Positions 7,254 to 16,741 of a stretch of 64,000 bases of DNA are shown here, in pieces. The notes beneath the pieces are model-generated. The model worked only from the letters and a program-made list of their open reading frames with translations. It had not been told where the DNA came from and did not search any database. A program made the translations under genes and the position numbers. This stretch comes from Leeuwenhoekiella sp. (GTDB lineage Bacteria; Bacteroidota; Bacteroidia; Flavobacteriales; Flavobacteriaceae). Location of the stretch: contig PAPI01000024.1 of assembly GCA_002708845.1 (NCBI GenBank), positions 186,001-250,000 on the forward strand, in the 5' to 3' direction. The first letter of the stretch is position 1, and every line of letters begins with the position of its first letter.

Positions 7254-9221
7254 ATGGCATCATCATACAAAACGCCAGGGGTTTATGTAGAAGAAATATC
7301 AATATTTCCTCCCTCTGTTGCTCAGGTAGAGACTGCGATCCCGGCATTTATTGGGTATACCAATATGGCTAAAGACCGCAACGGAAAGTCATTGGACGAT
7401 ACTCCACAGAAAATTACTTCTATGCTCGAGTTTGTAACCTATTTTGGTGGCTCACCTAAAATTTCGGTCAATTCGGTTAAACTCAACAACCTCAATCAGG
7501 TCACCGAATTAATATTGGAAGACAATTACTATCTCTACGAGGCTATGCGACTGTTCTATGCAAATGGTGGTGGCAAATGTTATGTCGTGAGTGTGGGTAA
7601 ATCAGACGGATCAAACATCACACTTACCGCTCTCAAGAAAGGTCTTGATGCTATTGCTAAAGTAGATGAACCTACCCTACTGGTAGCGCCTGACGCCTGC
7701 ATTTTAGGGCAAAGCGATATGAATAGCCTGTATCAGGCTATGCTCGCGCAGTGTGGAAAACTGGGAGATCGGTTTGCCATTTTCGATCTCAAAAATGAGG
7801 AGAGTCTAACGCTTGATGAGGAGATTCAAAATTTCAGAAACGGTATTGGGATGAATAACCTTAAATACGGTGCAGCCTATACCCCCTGGCTTAAAGCCAA
7901 TCTTCCACGAGAGGTCAGTTATGCCAGTATTAAAGGTAAAATAAACCGAAACGGAAGCCCTTTAAGTTTGGCTGATCTAATTGATGATGCCGATGCAAAA
8001 GCATTGGCCAATCAATTAGACCAACTCATAGATGATAGTGTGACTATTGATGCACAACTTACCGCATTAGCAGATGGCACTAGCTCGGCAGATGCACGTT
8101 ATGATGGTTTAGTTACAAGCCTTAAGCTTGACACAACTAAAACCAATTTTCAAAATCTAATTAACCTATATATTGAAGGAATTGATTTTGTACGCGATAC
8201 CCTTGAGATCGGCACCAGCACTTTTGCCCTGACGCACACCGCTGCTACCCCACCCAATGAGGCCTTACTTACTCACCTAAAAGCTCAATTGGATGATAGC
8301 GTAAACAGTGGAGCAATCAATACGGTCGTTTCTGCAATACAACAAATGAAAGCTGACTTTGAAGATGAATTTTCTGCCACATTAACGCTAGCTGCTTCTG
8401 CTACAGGTTTAGATTATGCAACAGGTACGGCAAACGGAACCTATTTTAGCGGTGCGGCTAGTCAGGGAGCGGGAATTACCGCTCACCTCAAAGATATTAT
8501 GGGTCTATACGGCGATATAAAATCGGCTGTAGATTATATCAGAACTACGGTTTCCAGTTATGTAAGCACCTATGAAAACTCAGCTGTAGAAAGTATACCT
8601 ACGCTTAAGAATATTAAGAATGCTATTGCAAGTGAATACCTAACTCTTCCACCCAGTGCAGCAATGGCAGGCGTTTACTCACGTATTGACGAAAACCGCG
8701 GGGTCTGGAAAGCTCCGGCAAATACTTCGTTAAACAGTGTAGTTGGGGTTACCGAGCTCATTGATCACGATCAACAAAAAGACATCAACGTAGATGTGGT
8801 TGCGGGTAAAAGTATTAACGCGATCCGCCCGTTTACCGGAAAAGGTATTATGGTTTGGGGAGCACGCACCCTGGCCGGAAACGATAATGAATGGCGCTAT
8901 ATCTCCGTACGTCGTTTTTTTAATATGGTTGAAGAATCAGTTAAAAAAGCTACCGAACAATTTGTTTTTGAGGCCAATGATGCGAACACCTGGGTAAAAG
9001 TACGAGCGATGATTGAAAACTTCCTCAACCTCCAGTGGCGTGCGGGAGCACTTGCCGGAGCCAAGCCAAATGACGCCTTCTTTGTACGGGTAGGTTTGGG
9101 CGAAACAATGACCGCCGAAGACATCCTAAACGGGGTTATGAACATCGAGATCGGCATGGCCGTTGTAAGACCGGCAGAATTCATCATTCTCAAGTTCTCT
9201 CATAAAATGCAGGAGTCTTAG
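7254..9221 (+). CDS. eCIS contractile sheath protein (Afp2-4 / T4 gp18-like)
   Basis: The 655-residue protein opens with the classical sheath N-terminus YKTPGVYVEEI (residues 5-15). It ends with the conserved tail-sheath C-terminal domain (IRPFTGKGIMVWGARTL ... NEWRYISVRRFFNMVEESV ... NLQWRAGALAG ... VVRPAEFIILKFSHKM). The sheath polymerises around the tube and contracts to drive injection. A long Ala/Thr/Asp-rich, largely helical segment at about residues 235-460 separates the two conserved parts and probably forms a surface-exposed outer domain. There is a single sheath gene, whereas Afp and PVC loci have three paralogues. The gene lies within the same-strand eCIS unit. Confidence 0.95.
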   Translation: MASSYKTPGVYVEEISIFPPSVAQVETAIPAFIGYTNMAKDRNGKSLDDTPQKITSMLEFVTYFGGSPKISVNSVKLNNLNQVTELILEDNYYLYEAMRLFYANGGGKCYVVSVGKSDGSNITLTALKKGLDAIAKVDEPTLLVAPDACILGQSDMNSLYQAMLAQCGKLGDRFAIFDLKNEESLTLDEEIQNFRNGIGMNNLKYGAAYTPWLKANLPREVSYASIKGKINRNGSPLSLADLIDDADAKALANQLDQLIDDSVTIDAQLTALADGTSSADARYDGLVTSLKLDTTKTNFQNLINLYIEGIDFVRDTLEIGTSTFALTHTAATPPNEALLTHLKAQLDDSVNSGAINTVVSAIQQMKADFEDEFSATLTLAASATGLDYATGTANGTYFSGAASQGAGITAHLKDIMGLYGDIKSAVDYIRTTVSSYVSTYENSAVESIPTLKNIKNAIASEYLTLPPSAAMAGVYSRIDENRGVWKAPANTSLNSVVGVTELIDHDQQKDINVDVVAGKSINAIRPFTGKGIMVWGARTLAGNDNEWRYISVRRFFNMVEESVKKATEQFVFEANDANTWVKVRAMIENFLNLQWRAGALAGAKPNDAFFVRVGLGETMTAEDILNGVMNIEIGMAVVRPAEFIILKFSHKMQES

Positions 9222-9263
9222 ACTTTTTAAGCTTAAAAAAATCAATAACTAAAAACAGATAAG

Positions 9264-9701
9264 ATGGCAGCTACATATCCATTAGTAAAATTTCATTTCC
9301 TGGTAGACTGGGGCGGTACAAACGTAGGCTTTACAGAAGTTTCAGGTCTTGATATTGAAACCGAACTCATCGAATACCGCCAGGGAGCCAGTCCGGAATA
9401 CAGTAAGATCAAAATGCCGGGGATGCAGAAATACAGCAATATTACGCTTAAACGCGGCACCTTTTTGGCCGATAACGAGTACTACACTTGGTGGAATACC
9501 GTCAAACTCAATACCATTGAGCGACGCGACATTACCATAAGCCTGCTTAACGAAGAGCACGCTCCCGTTGTAGTCTGGAAGGTCAAAAACGCTTTCCCAA
9601 TTAAGGTGCAGTCAACAGACCTTAAAGGCGATGCCAATGAAGTCGCTATAGAATCTATGGAAATTGCTCACGAAGGCCTAACCATTCAAAACGGAAGTTA
9701 A
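9264..9701 (+). CDS. eCIS inner tube protein (Afp1 / T4 gp19-like)
   Basis: The 145-residue protein has the T4 gp19-like tail-tube signature: a start YPLVKFHFLVDWGG, then FTEVSGLDIETELIEYRQG, a KMPGM loop, LKRGTF and a C-terminal SMEIAHEGL strand. This form is the likely main tube subunit, building the hollow hexameric-ring tube inside the sheath. Its stop overlaps the start of the second tube gene by one base (TAATG), so the two are translationally coupled. Confidence 0.93.
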   Translation: MAATYPLVKFHFLVDWGGTNVGFTEVSGLDIETELIEYRQGASPEYSKIKMPGMQKYSNITLKRGTFLADNEYYTWWNTVKLNTIERRDITISLLNEEHAPVVVWKVKNAFPIKVQSTDLKGDANEVAIESMEIAHEGLTIQNGS

Positions 9702-10132
9702 TGGCAACTTACTATCCACCGGTTGGTTTTCACTTTAAGGTTGAATTTGGAATCACGCAGGACAGTGAGTTTGAATTTCAGTCAGTAAGCGGTCTTTCGG
9801 TTGATATTGAGACCGAAGAATTTACCGAGGGCGGCGAAAATCGCTTTAAGCACAAGCTACCGGTGCGTACCAAATTTCCAAATCTGGTTCTTAAGCGCGG
9901 TCTGGTAACCAATTCAGACCTTATTGCCTGGTGCCGGGATGCCATTGAAGATTTTCAGTTTAAACCTACGGGCGTGATGGTCAAGTTGCTTAATGAGGAG
10001 CATCAGCCCTTAAAAACGTGGAATGTGGTACACGCCTACCCTGTAAAATGGAGCGTAAGTGACTTTAATGCTGAAGAGAACAGCCTGGTAATCGAGACTA
10101 TAGAACTTGCCTACAACTATTTTAAAAGCTAA
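9701..10132 (+). CDS. eCIS tube-initiator protein (Afp5-like, gp19 family)
   Basis: This 143-residue paralogue of the preceding tube protein has the same fold markers (YPPVGFHFKVEFG, QSVSGLSVDIETEEFTEGG, LVLKRGL, IETIELAYNYF). In Afp-type particles a second gp19-family protein forms the initiating ring between the baseplate hub and the tube. The order here, main tube then a divergent paralogue then DUF5908 and LysM, fits that role. Assigning initiator versus main tube to the two genes is inferred from order. Confidence 0.88.
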   Translation: MATYYPPVGFHFKVEFGITQDSEFEFQSVSGLSVDIETEEFTEGGENRFKHKLPVRTKFPNLVLKRGLVTNSDLIAWCRDAIEDFQFKPTGVMVKLLNEEHQPLKTWNVVHAYPVKWSVSDFNAEENSLVIETIELAYNYFKS

Positions 10133-10135
10133 GCC

Positions 10136-10297
10136 ATGCCAATAGCCATTAAAGAACTGCACATCAAGATCAATGTAAGTGATGATTCTCAAAGCACCGC
10201 TTCAGCATCACGTACACCGGCAGATAAAAAAGACGCTATTATTCAGGCTTGTCTGGAGCAGGTCGCACACATAGAAAAACGTAAAAATGAACGCTAA
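10136..10297 (+). CDS. DUF5908 small eCIS protein (Afp6 position)
   Basis: A 53-residue gene fits exactly between the second tube gene and the LysM gene. It starts at an ATG three bases after the previous stop, and its TAA at 10295-10297 abuts the next ATG at 10298. The N-terminal MPIAIKELHIKINVS matches the DUF5908 pattern (MPIxIxELxIK) found in the same slot of other eCIS loci. A variable Ser/Thr/Ala linker follows, then a C-terminal amphipathic helix (KDAIIQACLEQVAHIEKRK). The function of the family is not established. Confidence 0.85.
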   Translation: MPIAIKELHIKINVSDDSQSTASASRTPADKKDAIIQACLEQVAHIEKRKNER

Positions 10298-10984
10298 ATG
10301 ACAACCGGAGCTCACGATAAACTAAAGATTACGGCCTATAAAGATCCCGAGTTTACAGACAAGGTGGGCGACGGGCAGTTTACAACGCTGCTTAATCCGG
10401 AGAAGTACGTGCTCAATTACCAGATTGAGTACAAAGAGGAACAGGCTTCAGGAAGTAGCTCCACGGCTCCTGTTTTCGATAAAATCACGCCTAAAGAGCT
10501 TGATCTGGAGTTTCTCTTTGACCGTACCGGCATCATTGCCCACGACGATCAGGGTAGCGAGCAGGGAATCATTGAAGACATTAAACTGTTTAAAAAAGTA
10601 GTTTTTGATTATGCGGGAGAAGAGCACAAACCCTACTATCTGGAGATTCGCTGGGGTAACCTCATCTTCAAATGTGTGATGCTCAATATGAGCATTGAGT
10701 TTAAGCTTTTTAGTCCCGATGGCACTCCGTTACGGGCAGTTATCAAAGCTAAGTTTAAAGAAACGGTTGACGAAGAGTTACGACTGGCACAGGAAAACAG
10801 CAGTTCGCCAGACCTCACCCATATGCGCACGGTAGCAGATGGCGACACCCTTCCGTTAATGACCTATCGCATTTATGGCGACAGCAAGTATTATCTGGAG
10901 GTGGCCCGGGTAAATGGGATTACCAACTTCAGAAAGCTAAAAACAGGGCAGCAATTATTTTTTCCGCCTTTGGCGAAAGCATAA
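10298..10984 (+). CDS. LysM-containing eCIS baseplate hub protein (Afp7 / gp53-like)
   Basis: The 228-residue protein has an N-terminal domain typical of Afp7-like hub proteins (FTTLLNPEKYVLNYQIEYKEEQ ... KELDLEFLFDRTGI ... LEIRWGNLIFKCVMLNMSIEFKLFSPDGTPLRAVI). It ends in a LysM module at about residues 175-225 (VADGDTLPLMTYRIYGD ... LKTGQQLFFP). In eCIS and T4-like tails this protein joins tube and spike or clamps wedge components. Here LysM is a structural module rather than a wall-binding device. It starts directly at the stop of the DUF5908 gene. Confidence 0.9.
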   Translation: MTTGAHDKLKITAYKDPEFTDKVGDGQFTTLLNPEKYVLNYQIEYKEEQASGSSSTAPVFDKITPKELDLEFLFDRTGIIAHDDQGSEQGIIEDIKLFKKVVFDYAGEEHKPYYLEIRWGNLIFKCVMLNMSIEFKLFSPDGTPLRAVIKAKFKETVDEELRLAQENSSSPDLTHMRTVADGDTLPLMTYRIYGDSKYYLEVARVNGITNFRKLKTGQQLFFPPLAKA

Positions 10985-11017
10985 CAAGTTAAAAACTAGA
11001 AAAATCAGTATTAATTT

Positions 11018-12766
11018 ATGAACACTTCCCGAAGCATAGCAACCGCACAAAATCCCGATTTGGTTACCACAACTATTTTGGTAAATGGCGAGCAGCTCTC
11101 TGCGGCTTATGCGGTTAAATCCATTTTGGTAAACCGGGAAGTTAATCGCATTCCGTATGCCCAGCTGATTATTCTGGACGGGGAAGCTGCCAGTCAGGAA
11201 TTTGAGCTGAGCAACACCGATTTATTTGTGCCGGGAAGTGAAATTGAAATCAAAGCCGGCTACCACAGTGATGAGGAATCGATCTTTAAAGGAATTGTCA
11301 TCAGTCACGGTATTAAAATCCGCGATGCCGCTTCAGCCTTGATTGTTGAATGTAAAGATCCTGCGGTTAAAATGACTGTTGGGACCAAAAGCGCCTATTT
11401 CTATGAAAGTTCAGACAGTGATATTATTGAACAGCTTATTTCGGCATACAGCGGTCTTTCGGCAGATGTGGAAGCTACGAGTGTCACCCACAAAGAACTG
11501 GTACAGTATCAGACTTCAGATTGGGATTTTATGATGCTCCGCACACAGGCAAACGGCAAATTGGGTTTTGTAGAAAATGGAAGGATTCAAATTAAAGAAC
11601 CTAATTTAAGTCAGGAACCTGTGGAAACGGTTGCCTACGGTGCTACAATGCTCGCCTTTGACGGCGAAGTTGATGCTCGTGACCAAATCAAAAAAATTAC
11701 CGCCTACAGCTGGAATGCCGGTGATCAGGAACTCATAGAGACTGAAGCTGCTGATGCTAATGTCAATTTAAACGGTGATTTGTCTAAAAATAATCTTGCG
11801 GAAGTGGTAAACCTGGAAAATCTTGCTCTCAAACATGGGGGACAGTTAAACACCAGTCAGTTACAGCAATGGGCGGATGCAAAAGCTAAAATACAGGAAC
11901 TCGCCCGTAACCGGGGCAGGGTTCAATTTATTGGAATTCCGCAGGTAAAACCAGATACCATCATTAAACTGGAAGGTGTTGGCAATCGCTTTAATGGCAA
12001 CGCCTACATTACCGGCGTACGTCACGAGATTGCAGACGGCACCTGGACAATTGATGCGCAGTTTGGCCTGGATCCCAAATGGTTTAGTGAAACCTACAAC
12101 GTAAACCCACAGCCCGCAGCCGGTCTGGTTGCAGCAGTACAGGGTCTGCAAACCGGTATTGTTACCCAACTTGAAGAAGACCCAGAGGGTGAAGACCGTA
12201 TTTTGGTCAACATTCCCATTATTGATGCTACTTCCGAAGGGATTTGGGCTCGGGTGGCCACATTAGATGCCGGAGATAGCCGCGGAAGCTTTTTCAGACC
12301 CGAAGTTGGCGACGAAGTTATTGTGGGATTCATCAATAGTGATCCCAACTATGCCGTGGTACTGGGCGGTGTTAACAGCAGTAAAAAACCTGCTCCTCTT
12401 CAGGCATCTGATGACAACCACGAAAAAGGCTTTGTGACTCGCAGCGGGATGAAGTTGCTTTTTAATGACGAAAAATCATCGGTCACTATAGAAACTCCGG
12501 CCGGGCGTGTGATTGTGATTGACGATGATGCCGAAGAAATTAAAATTGACGATGCTGGGTCTAATAGCATCATCCTGAATACAGATGGGATTGAAATCAA
12601 CAGCAGTGCAGATATCAATATCAAGGCCTCCGGCGATCTTAATCTCGAAGGAACCAATGTAAACATCAAAGCCAATGCAGAATTTAAGGCGGAAGGCGGC
12701 GCGGGTGCAGAACTCTCTACTAGCGCAGTTGCCGTACTTAAAGGCTCTTTGGTGCAAATAAATTAG
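11018..12766 (+). CDS. VgrG-like central spike protein (Afp8; gp27-gp5 fusion type)
   Basis: The 582-residue protein has a gp27-like region (about 20-350, including the IEIKAGYHSDEESIFKGIVISHGI barrel), then a gp5-type OB-fold at about 367-455 (GIVTQLEEDPEGEDRILVNIP ... SRGSFFRPEVGDEVIVGFI). It ends in a triple-stranded beta-helix of short hydrophobic repeats (INSSADINIKASGDLNLEGTN). It should trimerise as the needle at the distal end of the tube, capped by the PAAR protein encoded four bases downstream. No extra effector domain is fused. Confidence 0.93.
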   Translation: MNTSRSIATAQNPDLVTTTILVNGEQLSAAYAVKSILVNREVNRIPYAQLIILDGEAASQEFELSNTDLFVPGSEIEIKAGYHSDEESIFKGIVISHGIKIRDAASALIVECKDPAVKMTVGTKSAYFYESSDSDIIEQLISAYSGLSADVEATSVTHKELVQYQTSDWDFMMLRTQANGKLGFVENGRIQIKEPNLSQEPVETVAYGATMLAFDGEVDARDQIKKITAYSWNAGDQELIETEAADANVNLNGDLSKNNLAEVVNLENLALKHGGQLNTSQLQQWADAKAKIQELARNRGRVQFIGIPQVKPDTIIKLEGVGNRFNGNAYITGVRHEIADGTWTIDAQFGLDPKWFSETYNVNPQPAAGLVAAVQGLQTGIVTQLEEDPEGEDRILVNIPIIDATSEGIWARVATLDAGDSRGSFFRPEVGDEVIVGFINSDPNYAVVLGGVNSSKKPAPLQASDDNHEKGFVTRSGMKLLFNDEKSSVTIETPAGRVIVIDDDAEEIKIDDAGSNSIILNTDGIEINSSADINIKASGDLNLEGTNVNIKANAEFKAEGGAGAELSTSAVAVLKGSLVQIN

Positions 12767-12770
12767 AAGT

Positions 12771-13067
12771 ATGCCACCAGCAGCACGAATAAACGATATG
12801 CACGTTTGCCCACAGGTAATTCCCGGCCCAACACCGGTACCTCACGTAGGCGGACCAATTTTACCTCCGGGTGCACCAACGGTATTAATAGGCAATTTGC
12901 CTGCAGCCCGCGTGGGCGATATGGCTGTTTGCACCGGTCCGCCGGATAGTATTGTTGCAGGCTCGGCCACGGTATTGATTGAAGGAATGCCCGCAGCACG
13001 ATTGGGGGATAGTACAGCCCATGGGGGAACCATAATGGCCGGTGATCTCACGGTTTTAATAGGATAA
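12771..13067 (+). CDS. PAAR-domain spike-tip protein (Afp10-like)
   Basis: This 98-residue protein consists only of a PAAR domain. It has three Pro-Ala-Ala-Arg copies (PAARIND, PAARVGD, PAARLGD), each preceded by a short strand such as TVLIGNL or TVLIEGM, plus conserved Cys and His residues (HVC, AVC, STAHGG) for zinc binding. It sharpens the spike and can carry effectors, but none is fused here. It follows the spike gene by four bases. Confidence 0.95.
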   Translation: MPPAARINDMHVCPQVIPGPTPVPHVGGPILPPGAPTVLIGNLPAARVGDMAVCTGPPDSIVAGSATVLIEGMPAARLGDSTAHGGTIMAGDLTVLIG

Positions 13068-13145
13068 ACCACAAGGCGGTAACTAATTAGACGTATAAAC
13101 GAGCTTAAAGGTATTATACCTTTTTGCGATGTCAATAGAAAAACA

Positions 13146-13556
13146 ATGAAAGATAATCTGGCATTTTTAGGTACAGGATGGGCATTTCCCCCGCATTTTG
13201 ATAAAGAATCGGGTAAAACGAAAATGACCTCGGGTGTTGAAGATATCAATGCCAGCCTGTACATTTTACTGAGCACCAAACTGGGTGAACGCGTAATGCT
13301 ACCCAAATACGGCTGCGCGATGCTGGACCTCGTTTTTGAATCGCTAGACCTTTCTACCCGCACCTACATTGAGGAGCGCATACGTACCGCAATTCTCTAT
13401 CACGAGAAACGCATAGATCTGCTCGGTGTGAGTTACGACCGTAGCCGCGAGCTCGAGGGTGAAGTGCGCTTGCTTATAGAATACAACATCAGGCAAACCA
13501 ATTCCAGAGGAAATATGGTTTATCCCTTTTACAAGGAAGAAGGTTTTAATAATTAG
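13146..13556 (+). CDS. gp25-like baseplate wedge protein (Afp9)
   Basis: The 136-residue protein shows the GPW/gp25 pattern: an N-terminal FLGTGWAFPPHF, then EDINASLYILLSTKLGERVMLPKYGC and a C-terminal RLLIEYNIRQTNSRGNMVYPFY. In T4-like and eCIS baseplates gp25 initiates sheath polymerisation, since its fold mimics the sheath handshake. The 78-bp gap before it is the longest since the sheath-tube spacing and contains no recognisable signal. The next gene starts five bases after its stop. Confidence 0.92.
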   Translation: MKDNLAFLGTGWAFPPHFDKESGKTKMTSGVEDINASLYILLSTKLGERVMLPKYGCAMLDLVFESLDLSTRTYIEERIRTAILYHEKRIDLLGVSYDRSRELEGEVRLLIEYNIRQTNSRGNMVYPFYKEEGFNN

Positions 13557-13561
13557 AAACG

Positions 13562-16500
13562 ATGGCAAAAGAATGCGACACCAGCTTTTTAACCGGACGA
13601 GCAGGCACTTCTCAGGCCGCTCGCTGGACATCTGCACTCAATCCGGAATCCTTTGAATTACAGGACCTGGATGTGGTAGAGTGGTTGCAGCTGGCACGCG
13701 ATTTTGCCGTTCATATTCAATATTTCAAGATTGATAATCCTGATGTGCCTAGCGGAAATTGGCAAAATTTCTTCCCTGAAGGCGATTTGAATACACTTAA
13801 AAACTTCATTGCCGAAGCCCAATTGGAGCAAAATCTGGAACCTCACCTGACGCTTTTCGTTTGCTTTCTCAAACTAATGGAGTTTTCGCGTAAGCGCTTC
13901 AATCATTTAACAAGCAGGCATCTCGAATATTATTATGCCAAAATTTTACAGATTCCACGTAAACAGGCACAACCAGACCAGGTGCATATTTTATTCGAAT
14001 TAGCCAAAAATTTTACCGAAGCTCCTGTTTTAATGGGAAGTTTATTAGATGCTAAAAAAGATGCTCTAAACAAACCCAGAAAATACGAAACAACAGCAGA
14101 CCTCATTGTTAACAAGGCTCGGGTAAAAACATTAAAAAGCATCTATCACGATCCGGCGCTTCAGGTAATTAAGGTTGCGCAAAGCACGAATACCTTTGAT
14201 GGAATCGAAAAACCTCTTAAAGACAATAAATCATGGTGGCCATTTGGATATCCTGAGACTTATGATAACCGGCCTCCTTTAGAAAACGCTTCTTTAGGGC
14301 TTGCGATTAGCGCGCCATTGCTTCAGCTACAGGAAGGTAACCGAAACATAGCGATAACCTGCACGGTGGCAGATTTAAATGATTTGAATCTTGCACTTTT
14401 GCAAAACCACGCGAAAATCTATGTTTCCGGAGAAAAAGGTTGGCTGGGCCCATTTACGCTACGCGAAAATGCTTCAGAAAACCTTCCCGGCACCGGAATT
14501 ATTTCCAGTTCAAATCCTGCGATTTTTAATCTTGCATTCACCATTCCGCAGGAAGAAAAAGCGGTAATCCCCTACGATCCTGAACTACACAGTATGGGCT
14601 TTGAAACTGCGCATCCGCTTTTAAAACTGATGGTTGATCACAATACCGCTGAGGCCTATACAGTTGCACAAACGTTAGGCAAATTACAACTCGTCAATTT
14701 AAAACTTGAAGTCGAAGTTACCGGTATAACAAGTTTAAAGCTTGAAAATGATTTGGGCGCCATCAACACCAAAAAACCCTTTTTACCATTTGGCCCGAGG
14801 CCGTATAAACGCTCTCATTTTAAGATTGATTATCCTGAACTTTTTAGCAAACGCTGGTCTGCGATCGGCTTGCGATTAAGCTGGCTTAACCTTCCGGAAA
14901 GCTTCCGTAAACATTATGAGGCCTATCGCAGTTCGACAAATGGGTATATAAGCAGTAACGCACAATACCTTAATATCCTTTATGACTTTGAAGAATTAAA
15001 GGTCGAAAAATCACCTGTAAAAGACCTACGTGAATTACGGGATGGTGTGGATGCTGAGGGGATAATAAGACAGCTCTCAGATAGTTCAAAGCAGAAATCT
15101 TACAGTTTAAAAAATCTTATTGTCAACGATGCTTCCCACTTTAGTGTAAGCCTCAGTTTAGATAATGACAGTAACGCCGTTTTAAGTCCCACTTCTGCCC
15201 CGTTATTTGCAGAGGATGAAGGGCAAACCCTGGAGGAATCAAGTTTTGTTGTAAGTACAGCCTCTGCACAGGGGCAAAAACCAGGCAGCGGTCCGCTGGA
15301 ACTGAGTCTCAACAACTCCTTTTACCACAACCTGTATCCAAGACTGTACACACTTGCCATTACCAGCACCGAAAATGATGTGGTAATCCCCAATGAGCCC
15401 TATACGCCTTTTGTTGAGCAACTGAGCCTATCTTATCTGGCTGCTCAGGAAATCAGTTTCCTAAACGGGCAAGTCACCACAACGCCAGATGTTGAAGGCA
15501 TTCAGATTTTTCATGTGCATCCCTTTGGTACTCAAGAGACTCAGAATCTTTTTCCAACTTATGATAAAGGCGGAAACCTCTACATAGGACTTAAAGATGC
15601 CCTTGCCGGTCAAAACATCAATTTACTTATACAGCTTTTGGAAGGAACTGAGAATACTTCAAAACCCGGTTTTGCGCTAAAAGAGCGCATTACATGGTCT
15701 GTGTTAAGCGGCAACCAGTGGTTGCAATTACCTGAAAGTTCAATATTAGAGGATAATACCACCAATTTCTTAAAAACCGGAATTGTGAGTATTGCGATTC
15801 CCGCAGAGGCTACAACCCAACACCATCTAATGCCTGCAGGTGTCATTTGGCTTCGCGCGCATACTGAAAAGGACTATGATGTGGTATGTCGCTTTCTTGA
15901 CGTGCGTGCGGGGGCGGTTCTGGCTCAGTTTAAAAACCATGATAACAGTCTTGAGCATCTCGAAAACGGGCTTGAAGCCGGTACCATTTCAAAACTCATC
16001 AATCGCGAGGCCGCTATTAAAAAGGTAGAGCAGCCCTTCTCCAGTTTTGGTGGTAGTCCAAAAGAAACTGACGACGCGTATTACCGCAGAGTAAGTGAAC
16101 GCCTGCGCCATAAAGACCGTGCGGTAAGTCTTTGGGATTATGAGCATCTGGTTTTGGAGCACTTTAAAGAAGTCTACAAAGTAAAATGCCTTAACCATAC
16201 CTGTAATAACCGGTTTACCGCTTCGGGTAAGGTCACAGTAGTAGTCATACCTGATATCATCAATCAAAATGTATTTGACATTTTCGAACCACGGGTAAGC
16301 GCGGCAAAGCTTCGGGCTATTCAGGAATTTTTAATCGCACGTACTTCATTTTTCGTCACGCCGCAAGTGATCAATCCCGAGTATGAAGCAGTACACATTG
16401 CGCTTAAAGCTCGCATCAAACACGGGATGGATGAAAATTACTACCTCAAACAACTGGAGGAAGATTTAAAAAAATTCCTTTCTCCCTGGGCCTATGCAGA

Positions 16501-16741
16501 GACCGCAAAAATTGTATTTGGTATAGAATTGCATCGGCATACGCTGGTCAACTACATCGAAGAGCTCGATTATGTGGATTTTATTACCGATTTGGTCATC
16601 ACCCATCTGGGAGTGGAAAAGAAACGCGTTAAACCTTCTAATCCTAAAGCAATACTGGTCTCTGCCAAAACGCACAGCGTGACGCGAGCACCGGAATACT
16701 GCGCATCTAACACTTCAAATACGACGGAAAGTCTATGCTAA
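13562..16741 (+). CDS. Baseplate J-type wedge protein (Afp11-like)
   Basis: The 1059-residue protein carries a baseplate-J-like C-terminal half. Around residues 830-1020 it has PFSSFGGSPKETDDAYYRRVSERLRHKDRAVSLWDYEHLVLEHF and a KVTVVVIPD strand, typical of gp6/Afp11 wedge proteins. The large N-terminal part is beta-rich and less conserved, and binds neighbouring wedge subunits in homologues. It is larger than the Photorhabdus homologue in my recollection, as is common in Bacteroidota loci. Its end overlaps the start of the next wedge gene by seven bases. Confidence 0.88.
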   Translation: MAKECDTSFLTGRAGTSQAARWTSALNPESFELQDLDVVEWLQLARDFAVHIQYFKIDNPDVPSGNWQNFFPEGDLNTLKNFIAEAQLEQNLEPHLTLFVCFLKLMEFSRKRFNHLTSRHLEYYYAKILQIPRKQAQPDQVHILFELAKNFTEAPVLMGSLLDAKKDALNKPRKYETTADLIVNKARVKTLKSIYHDPALQVIKVAQSTNTFDGIEKPLKDNKSWWPFGYPETYDNRPPLENASLGLAISAPLLQLQEGNRNIAITCTVADLNDLNLALLQNHAKIYVSGEKGWLGPFTLRENASENLPGTGIISSSNPAIFNLAFTIPQEEKAVIPYDPELHSMGFETAHPLLKLMVDHNTAEAYTVAQTLGKLQLVNLKLEVEVTGITSLKLENDLGAINTKKPFLPFGPRPYKRSHFKIDYPELFSKRWSAIGLRLSWLNLPESFRKHYEAYRSSTNGYISSNAQYLNILYDFEELKVEKSPVKDLRELRDGVDAEGIIRQLSDSSKQKSYSLKNLIVNDASHFSVSLSLDNDSNAVLSPTSAPLFAEDEGQTLEESSFVVSTASAQGQKPGSGPLELSLNNSFYHNLYPRLYTLAITSTENDVVIPNEPYTPFVEQLSLSYLAAQEISFLNGQVTTTPDVEGIQIFHVHPFGTQETQNLFPTYDKGGNLYIGLKDALAGQNINLLIQLLEGTENTSKPGFALKERITWSVLSGNQWLQLPESSILEDNTTNFLKTGIVSIAIPAEATTQHHLMPAGVIWLRAHTEKDYDVVCRFLDVRAGAVLAQFKNHDNSLEHLENGLEAGTISKLINREAAIKKVEQPFSSFGGSPKETDDAYYRRVSERLRHKDRAVSLWDYEHLVLEHFKEVYKVKCLNHTCNNRFTASGKVTVVVIPDIINQNVFDIFEPRVSAAKLRAIQEFLIARTSFFVTPQVINPEYEAVHIALKARIKHGMDENYYLKQLEEDLKKFLSPWAYAETAKIVFGIELHRHTLVNYIEELDYVDFITDLVITHLGVEKKRVKPSNPKAILVSAKTHSVTRAPEYCASNTSNTTESLC

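Noticed and set aside
12771-13067. Tandem DNA repeats at the three PAAR copies
   Set aside because: The repetition is inherent in the PAAR protein fold and is diverged at the DNA level; it is not an independent repeat element.
12842-13363. A long minus-strand frame opposite the PAAR and gp25 genes
   Set aside because: It lies antisense to two clear genes and its translation has no recognisable features. The frame is open because of codon bias.
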